DNA of 27,319 nucleotides from an uncultured Clostridia bacterium. Lineage in GTDB: Bacteria; Bacillota; Clostridia; Oscillospirales; Ruminococcaceae. The notes beneath the pieces were generated by a model, which was not told the origin of the DNA, searched no databases, and was given only the letters and a program-made list of their open reading frames with translations. The position numbers and the translations under genes are program-made. The stretch lies in contig CANEHP010000006.1 of NCBI GenBank assembly GCA_947427325.1, positions 1 through 27,319 of the forward strand. The letters run 5' to 3'. This document shows positions 22,052-27,319 of this stretch, piece by piece; position 1 is the stretch's first letter, and each line of letters begins with the position of its first letter.

Positions 22052-22210
22052 ATACTAATTCTTGACTGAAAGTAGACAATCTTTGCGGTCTGATTTTCGC
22101 AATACTGCGTTGTCGTCCTTGCAAGGCGTCAGCCTTGCGGCGTCCTCCGCCTTGTCTTGCAAAAATCATCCTCGCAAATCTTTTGTCTACTTTCAATCAA
22201 GAATTAGTAT
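22052..22210. repeat. MITE-like element, family A, complete 159-bp copy
   Basis: The ends ATACTAATTCTTGACTGAAA and, on the opposite strand, ATACTAATTCTTGATTGAAA are followed by GTAGACAA: 28 bp with one mismatch, the best-preserved pair in the window. The interior has nested short dyads (CCTTGCAAGG, GGCGTC repeats) and the shared TTTGCGGTCTGATTTTCGC block. Its right end contains TTGTCT, 16 bp, TAGTAT, a weak outward promoter shape facing the next gene. Confidence 0.8.
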
Positions 22211-22249
22211 TAGAGTGAAAAATATTTTTATTTTTAAAGGAGATCGTTT

Positions 22250-23218
22250 ATGGGATATGAAGCAGCAGGAATGCTTATTATGCTTATTATAATTTTTTCC
22301 GTCGTATGGTATGTGGGAGAGATCTGCTCCGTATTGGGAATAGTTTTCGGCTGTATAAGCAGCTCCAATTCAAAAAAATATGTTAACACAAAGGGCTTGA
22401 GTAATTTTAAAACCGTAAAAAATTACCATACCGCCGCCACCGTATTTATGATAATAAGTTCGGTTATTATCGCATTATGGCTTGTGTTTTGGATCTGGCT
22501 GGGAATTATGTCCGGCGAAAATAAAAATAACAGCGGCACTGTCCTAAATGCGGCAAATGACGGTTATTTCGATTGGGCGGTTGATTTTTTTGCGTCAAGC
22601 ATAACCATGTTAGCGGTGCATATCGGTTCGGTTATAGCGGGAATCGTTGCTCAGGTTAAGTATAAAAATGCAAAGGAGCTGTATGAAGATATATTAAGCG
22701 GAAAAGTCGTTCCCCCTCCTCCACCTGTTGTTCCTATGCCGTTTTATCCCGCAAATCCTTATCAGCCAAACGGATATTATCAAAACGGCTATAACAATCC
22801 CTATCAGCAAAACGGCGGTTACAACAACCCGCAAAATCCCTACGGACAGTATAACAGTCAGCAATATACGGGACAGAACAGTTATAACCCAAATCGGCAG
22901 GGATATGGGCAGCCCCCTCAGAATAACGCCTACAATAATCAAGGCTATGTTCAGCCGCCCCAAAACAGCACGTTTACAGTCGGACAGACAAATTCGCCCT
23001 CACCGTTTCCCGATCCCACAATAAGTCCTTCCGCCGGTGAAGCCGAACAAAACGGCGTCACTGCAAGCGGCTTGCAGAGCGGCTTGCAAAATGAATCACA
23101 GAATGAATTGCAGAACAAAGACGCTTTTTCCGAAAAAACCGTTGTTTGTCCTAAGTGCGGCGGAGATAATTCGGACAGCAGCAGATTCTGCACTCATTGC
23201 GGACAGATTTTGAAATAA
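22250..23218 (+). CDS. Membrane protein with Pro/Asn/Tyr/Gln-rich linker and C-terminal zinc ribbon
   Basis: I do not recognise a named family. The 322-residue protein has three predicted membrane helices (about 6-34, 63-88, 113-136), then a proline run (VVPPPPPVVPMPF). A long low-complexity linker follows (about 165-245), built from NGYYQNGYNNPYQQN-like units. The C-terminus is a zinc ribbon of CxxC spacing, CPKCGGDNSDSSRFCTHCG (about 300-318). Similar membrane/zinc-ribbon proteins in Clostridia are unassigned; the ribbon may bind a partner at the cytoplasmic face. AAAGGAG lies upstream of the ATG. The family A MITE ends 39 bp before the start and may carry its promoter. It converges with the kinase gene, 8 bp apart. 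Confidence 0.75.
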   Translation: MGYEAAGMLIMLIIIFSVVWYVGEICSVLGIVFGCISSSNSKKYVNTKGLSNFKTVKNYHTAATVFMIISSVIIALWLVFWIWLGIMSGENKNNSGTVLNAANDGYFDWAVDFFASSITMLAVHIGSVIAGIVAQVKYKNAKELYEDILSGKVVPPPPPVVPMPFYPANPYQPNGYYQNGYNNPYQQNGGYNNPQNPYGQYNSQQYTGQNSYNPNRQGYGQPPQNNAYNNQGYVQPPQNSTFTVGQTNSPSPFPDPTISPSAGEAEQNGVTASGLQSGLQNESQNELQNKDAFSEKTVVCPKCGGDNSDSSRFCTHCGQILK

Positions 23219-23226
23219 GCACAACA

Positions 23227-24453
23227 TTAAGCCTTGACGAACACCGCCGTAACGGTAATAAATTCCCCATGGATCTCCGCAAAAACTTCCCCGCCCATTT
23301 TATGCATAAGCTGACGGCAGATATAAAGCCCAAGACCGCTGCCCCCTTGCTTCTCCGAATTTGAACCCCTCCAAAAGCTTTCGAAAATATGGGGAAGCTC
23401 CTTTGAGCTTAAGGTGCTGCCGCTGTTTTTAACGGAAACCAAAATGCAGTTGTCCTCCTCGCCGAAATCAACATAAATGCTTTTTCCGTCGCCGTATTTT
23501 ACGGCGTTTTCCACAATATTCTGAATAACCTCGATACTGCGGTCAATATCGCCCTTTATCAGGCAATCGTCATACCGTCCTACTTCAAAATCCGTCTTTA
23601 TAAGCGACAGCTTTTCGGAGTAATAATTTTCTATATCCGTTACAAGCCTGCTTAAATAAAACTCGCCGCCGTTCACCTCCATGGAAAGGAAATCTTCCTT
23701 TGATGCTGTAATTATCCGACTTACATAGCTTTCTATCTCGTCCGCCTTAAGGTTGATATTTTCGGCGATTTCAAGCTGCTTTTCCTTCTCGGAGTACAGC
23801 CCCTTGGAAAGAGCCTTTGCGTACAGCTTTATTGCGGACAGCGGAGTTTTTATGTCGTGGGACAGAGACAAAAGCAGCGTTTTCTTCTCCCTTTGAAGCT
23901 CTGTTTCCCGTTTTTTCTGCTTCTCCATATTCTCGCGGAGCAAATCCACGCCCCATATAAAACGGCTGAAAAAACGGCTTTTATTTTCCTTTAACGGCAG
24001 TGTAAGATTGCCCTTTGAAAGCTCGTAGGGGACGTTTTTCAGCTTGTCAAAGGGAGCTATTATCTTTATTTTCACATAAAGAACCATTATAACGATAAAA
24101 GCCGACATAATTCCGAGTATTACATTTACTGCGGCAATAACGGCTTTGCCGCTGTCCGAAGCCCTGTAGTCGAAACGGTAAAGCCTGCCGTTAATTTCAC
24201 GTATTGCATAATCGCTTTCCGATTTATAAAAATCCTCGCCGTATTCGGTTATATTTGTCACATATTTAAAGTCGGAAGGGTCCGGACCCTCTATGCCGCT
24301 TTGCTCGATTTTAAGAGCAAGGCGGTTTATTTCAACCATATAAGGTCTGCCCCCGTCCCTGCCGCCCATATTCGTCAGAAACAGGTTTGCCGCTGCAAAA
24401 ATCAATGCCAAAACCGCAAGAGCAAGGGCAAAAATTCTGTTAATCGCCTTCAT
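23227..24453 (-). CDS. Sensor histidine kinase
   Basis: The 408-residue protein has two membrane helices (about 7-28 and 104-126) around a short extracellular region of roughly 75 residues, then a HAMP-like linker. The dimerisation/phosphoacceptor helix contains LSLSHDIKTPLSAIK. The ATPase domain has the N box IVENAVKYGDG and G box GGSGLGLYI. It autophosphorylates on the H-box His and passes phosphate to the adjoining OmpR-type regulator, whose gene overlaps its start by 14 bp. Association with an FtsX-type ABC exporter suggests it responds to cell-envelope stress or peptide antibiotics. It is the last gene of the operon. Confidence 0.9.
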   Translation of the reverse strand: MKAINRIFALALAVLALIFAAANLFLTNMGGRDGGRPYMVEINRLALKIEQSGIEGPDPSDFKYVTNITEYGEDFYKSESDYAIREINGRLYRFDYRASDSGKAVIAAVNVILGIMSAFIVIMVLYVKIKIIAPFDKLKNVPYELSKGNLTLPLKENKSRFFSRFIWGVDLLRENMEKQKKRETELQREKKTLLLSLSHDIKTPLSAIKLYAKALSKGLYSEKEKQLEIAENINLKADEIESYVSRIITASKEDFLSMEVNGGEFYLSRLVTDIENYYSEKLSLIKTDFEVGRYDDCLIKGDIDRSIEVIQNIVENAVKYGDGKSIYVDFGEEDNCILVSVKNSGSTLSSKELPHIFESFWRGSNSEKQGGSGLGLYICRQLMHKMGGEVFAEIHGEFITVTAVFVKA

Positions 24454-25108
24454 ATTTATAGCCCACTCCCCATACCGTAAGAATTCGCTTGGGTTTTTTC
24501 GGATCGTCCTCTATTTTCTGCCGCAGCCATTTTATGTGTACCGTCAGGGTCTGCTGCTCGGAAAAGCTGTCGCTGCCCCATATCCTATTAAAAATATACT
24601 CTTTTCTCAGCGTCCTTCCCTTATTCTCGATAAGCAGCAAAAGCAGATCAAATTCCTTTGCGGTAGTCTCTAATTTTTTATCGTCCCTATATACCGTTTT
24701 TTCCGTTTTGTTAAGTCTTAAATTTCCCTCTGTGATTTCATCGAGAGAATATCTCCTTTTAAAAATCCCCGCAATTTTTGCAAGAATAATGTCAATGTCA
24801 TAGGGCTTTTCAATGTAATCGTCTGCGCCCGAGATAAGCCCGTTGAGCTTATCGTCCTTGTCTGTTTTTGCGCTTACCATAAGAATGGGAGTGTTGCTTT
24901 TCTCCCGTATTTTTGAGCATACCGAAAACCCGTCCGTTCCGGGAAGCATTATATCAAGCACAATAAGCCTTGCGCCGTATTTTTCATACAGCGACAAGGC
25001 TTTTTCTCCGCTTTCGCAAAGGGAAACGGTATAATTTTCCGCACGCAGGAAATCGCAGAGCAAGCCTGCAATTTCCTTGTTGTCCTCGACAATAAGTATA
25101 TCCGTCAT
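24440..25108 (-). CDS. OmpR-family response regulator
   Basis: From ATG 25108 (AAAGGA upstream; the longer frame to 25210 lacks one) it has 222 residues. The receiver domain has acidic pocket VEDN (residues 7-10), phospho-acceptor Asp52 in LIVLDIMLPG, and SAKTD with the conserved Lys. The C-terminal winged helix ends with TVHIKWLRQKIEDDPKKPKRI and VWGVGYKYE, typical of OmpR/PhoB DNA-binding domains. It probably activates the ABC genes upstream in the same operon. The target promoter lies beyond the window. Confidence 0.9.
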   Translation of the reverse strand: MTDILIVEDNKEIAGLLCDFLRAENYTVSLCESGEKALSLYEKYGARLIVLDIMLPGTDGFSVCSKIREKSNTPILMVSAKTDKDDKLNGLISGADDYIEKPYDIDIILAKIAGIFKRRYSLDEITEGNLRLNKTEKTVYRDDKKLETTAKEFDLLLLLIENKGRTLRKEYIFNRIWGSDSFSEQQTLTVHIKWLRQKIEDDPKKPKRILTVWGVGYKYEGD

Positions 25109-25166
25109 GTCTTTTCCTTTCGGCTGAGCCGCTTCCGAGCGGGCATGGGACAAGGCGTTGCACCCT

Positions 25167-25934
25167 TTACCAGCCAAGCTCCAGCAGCCGGTTATTAAGC
25201 GACCTTTCACGCTCCCTCATCTGCGAGGGATTTTCACATCTGCCTAAATTATACTCCCCCTCTATGTTTCCGTCAACTATATATAAAACTCTTGTGCATT
25301 TTGCGGCGACCTTTGAGTCGTGAGTGACAAGCATAACCGTTGTGCCGTCGGCGTTAAGCCTTGCAAGCTCGTTCATGACCTCGTCCGACGCTGTGCGGTT
25401 CAGTGCGCCCGTAGGTTCGTCCGCAAAAATAATTTTGGGATTATTGATCATACTGCGGCAGATACATGCTCTCTGAAGCTGTCCGCCCGAAACCTCGGTA
25501 ATATCGTTGTCGGCAATTTCGATAATGCCCAGCCTGCGCATAAGCTCTTCGCCCCTCTTTACGGTTTCCCTGCGTGTTTCCCCGGTCTTTTTGGATTGAC
25601 AGGCGGGGAGAATTATGTTATCCAGAACGGTAAGGTTTTTTAACATATACATCTGCTGAAAGATAAAGCCCATTTCGTCAAGACGCAGATCGGCAAGCTC
25701 CTTTTCGTCAAGCTTTGCAATGTTCCTTCCGCAAAAGCTCACTTCTCCCGCAGTAATGCTGTCCATACCCGAAACGGCATAGAGAAGAGTTGACTTCCCC
25801 GAGCCCGAGGGTCCCATGATCGCCGTCATTTCGCCCTCTTCAATACTGAAATTCACGTTTTTCAGCACGTTGTTCCGGCGCTTGTTTACTATATATGTTT
25901 TGCACAGGTCCTTTGCCTTTAATACTGTACTCAT
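25167..25934 (-). CDS. ABC transporter ATP-binding protein (MacB/BceA/LolD type)
   Basis: The 255-residue protein has Walker A GPSGSGKST (41-49), the Q-loop FIFQQMYML, signature VSGGQLQR (148-155), Walker B KIIFADEP (167-174) and the H-loop VTHDS. The overall pattern is that of ATPases partnering FtsX-type permeases. A C-terminal tail of about 30 residues (NPSQMRERERSLNNRLLELGW region) follows the core. AAGGAG precedes the ATG, and the permease gene ends 20 bp upstream. It powers the permease in lipoprotein- or antimicrobial-peptide-related mechanotransmission or export. Confidence 0.9.
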   Translation of the reverse strand: MSTVLKAKDLCKTYIVNKRRNNVLKNVNFSIEEGEMTAIMGPSGSGKSTLLYAVSGMDSITAGEVSFCGRNIAKLDEKELADLRLDEMGFIFQQMYMLKNLTVLDNIILPACQSKKTGETRRETVKRGEELMRRLGIIEIADNDITEVSGGQLQRACICRSMINNPKIIFADEPTGALNRTASDEVMNELARLNADGTTVMLVTHDSKVAAKCTRVLYIVDGNIEGEYNLGRCENPSQMRERERSLNNRLLELGW

Positions 25935-25954
25935 AGTTAATAATCTCCTTTTGT

Positions 25955-27319
25955 TTATTCAATGTTTGTGGCTTCCGAGGTCTTGATTGTTTTTGTATAA
26001 AGCGATGTAAGCCACGCCGTAAGGGCTGTGACCACAAATATTACGGCAGGGTAGAAAAGGAATATTTGCAGAGGGTCAATGTTAAAGTCAACATCATTTG
26101 CGCCCATAATCCCGAAAATAGGGGTAATGCAAAGCTCAGTCATGGGTATTGACAAAGCTGCCGCCAAAACTGCGGCTATAAGCGCCGCAATGCCGAGGCG
26201 TGCGGTGTGCCATTTTACTATATCCGAGGTCTTAAAGCCAATGGCTTTTAAAATGGCGATCTGGCTTCTTTCATCGGAAATAAAGGAGCGTTCCACAAGC
26301 ACCGTAACAAGGATAACCACAATTATTGTGATACCTAAAAGCAGAAGCTGCACCGCCATCATGGTAGGTACAACGGATATACAGTCCACGCAGTATTCCG
26401 CCGCAGTAAATACCTCTTTATTGCCGTAAAGCTCTATTATCCTTTCCTTGCGGTTTATAATTTCTTCATCGGAGGGATTGTCGGTAAAGTTTATCTGATT
26501 TTGCAGGATACCCGAAACATATGCCATTTCGGTGGGAGCGCCGTCCGATAATCTTGCTGTTTCACCCACATTCATCATGCTGTGAAAATATCCCGTTATG
26601 ATACAGTCAAGCTTTTCTCTGCCGAAATCGACCGTGACCGTATCGCCGATTTTCGCATTCAGCTTTTCGGAGATCTGAGGCGTGACTGCAAGTTCATTTC
26701 TGTTTATCGGCGCAGCGCCTTCATAATACTCATACTCCTTTGCACCGATGTTAATACTCTGCGCACAGGTGACGGAAAAGTCCTTTCCCTTTGACGTAAG
26801 CTTGTACTTATACTGAACGTCAGCGCCGACGGTACAGGGCATTCCCTCCCCGGCAAGCTCGTCGGCTATACGCTTTAGCTCCTTTTCCGCTTCTTCCCTG
26901 TTTGCCAGATTCATCATGCGCATGCTGCCTTCAATATCGGTAATATAAAGATCGCTGCCTTCCTTTGTTCCAAGGGTGGAAATAAGCTTTGAGCTGTTCA
27001 TTGTAGCCGTGGTGTTTACAACCATAAGCACAAGCAGAGTGCAGATAAGGAAGGATACTATTACCGTCATAAAACGCTTGGGCGCTGACAGGATATCGTT
27101 TGCCGCCATAAAAAGGCTTGGTCTTGCCTTAATCCTGCCTATGCGGAAAAAACTCTTTTTCTTAAAACGTTCCCCCGTCTGCCCCGAGCGGATAGCGTCA
27201 ATAGGCGTGAGCTTTTTGACTCTTCCCGTACAGCCGTAAGCAAAGAGCAGAATTACCGCCATTGTTCCCACGGTGCTTACAATGTTTACCGGCAGCCCCG
27301 CATTATTGCCCAGCACCAT
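25955..27319 (-). CDS. FtsX-type ABC transporter permease, N-terminus beyond window
   Basis: The 454 visible residues run to the window edge; the Met there is probably internal. They begin with a membrane helix (about 9-30), a cytoplasmic link ending FMAANDILSAPKRF, a second helix (about 81-103), and a large extracellular domain of about 210 residues. The C-terminal FtsX domain follows, with helices near 320-342, 367-390 and 409-432 and the usual ERSFISDERSQIAILKAIGF coupling region. Full-length relatives have about 750-850 residues. With the adjacent ATPase it forms a MacB/BceAB-like complex. The large outer domain resembles the peptide-sensing part of Bce-type permeases, but the substrate is unknown. 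Confidence 0.85.
   Translation of the reverse strand: MVLGNNAGLPVNIVSTVGTMAVILLFAYGCTGRVKKLTPIDAIRSGQTGERFKKKSFFRIGRIKARPSLFMAANDILSAPKRFMTVIVSFLICTLLVLMVVNTTATMNSSKLISTLGTKEGSDLYITDIEGSMRMMNLANREEAEKELKRIADELAGEGMPCTVGADVQYKYKLTSKGKDFSVTCAQSINIGAKEYEYYEGAAPINRNELAVTPQISEKLNAKIGDTVTVDFGREKLDCIITGYFHSMMNVGETARLSDGAPTEMAYVSGILQNQINFTDNPSDEEIINRKERIIELYGNKEVFTAAEYCVDCISVVPTMMAVQLLLLGITIIVVILVTVLVERSFISDERSQIAILKAIGFKTSDIVKWHTARLGIAALIAAVLAAALSIPMTELCITPIFGIMGANDVDFNIDPLQIFLFYPAVIFVVTALTAWLTSLYTKTIKTSEATNIE

Noticed and set aside
24440..25210. Longer start for the response regulator at 25210
   Set aside because: The extra 34 residues are not receiver-like, and overlap the ATPase gene end. The ATG at 25108 has AAAGGA upstream and begins the canonical receiver domain.

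Overview
The window looks like a chromosomal segment of a low-GC, endospore-lineage Firmicute (Bacillota, class Clostridia). An Oscillospiraceae/Ruminococcus-type gut or rumen bacterium is my best guess. The grounds are AT-rich intergenic DNA, strong GGAGG ribosome sites, consensus TTGACA-17-TATAAT promoters, spmA and spmB, a ComFB protein, GH27 and GH29 glycosidases and a Bce-like sensor/ABC operon. The species assignment is inference. TGA ends several intact genes (the phd-like antitoxin, the second recombinase gene, spmA), so the standard bacterial code applies.

Layout. 1-1101: the end of a MITE-like repeat, tRNA-Arg(CCG), a second MITE copy, and a GNAT acetyltransferase behind a leader that encodes a 12-residue peptide and can fold two ways. 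1114-4817: an AraC-type regulator broken by an amber codon and a second type of MITE, then a GH29 fucosidase lipoprotein gene cut by an in-frame TGA. 4978-10292: a leftward surface-glycan operon (truncated GT8, ferredoxin/FrhB/pyruvyltransferase fusion, sugar nucleotidyltransferase plus APH-like kinase split by a frameshift in an A7 tract, SIS isomerase fused by deletion to a decapitated pyruvyltransferase). 10352-13266: three paralogous tyrosine recombinase genes, one with a complete catalytic set and two with eroded ones. The 360-bp gap between the first and second genes holds large inverted repeats and a perfect rightward promoter that has no gene in front of it.

13526-14550: a Phd/Doc toxin-antitoxin pair between two direct copies of a repeat that is also the terminator region of tRNA-Gln(CTG) and tRNA-Arg. 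14777-17834: a YgjP-type metallopeptidase, ComFB and RtcB, all leftward; a MITE separates ComFB from its promoter. 18033-18758 is gene-free. 18759-20306: spmB and spmA, unusually separated by about 390 bp. 20622-21895: a cytoplasmic GH27 alpha-galactosidase. 22052-23218: another MITE and a membrane/zinc-ribbon protein. 23227-27319: a leftward operon of FtsX-type permease (cut by the window end), ABC ATPase, OmpR-type regulator and histidine kinase, resembling antimicrobial-peptide sensing/export modules.

Three points stand out. Gene lesions (nonsense, frameshift, deletion junctions, MITE insertion) are concentrated between 1.1 and 10.3 kb, next to the recombinases. The recombinase trio with its inverted-repeat region is the best candidate for an undescribed system, possibly a DNA-inversion switch or an accessory-subunit recombinase. 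Two MITE-like families (four and two copies) place terminal repeats at promoters and inside genes.
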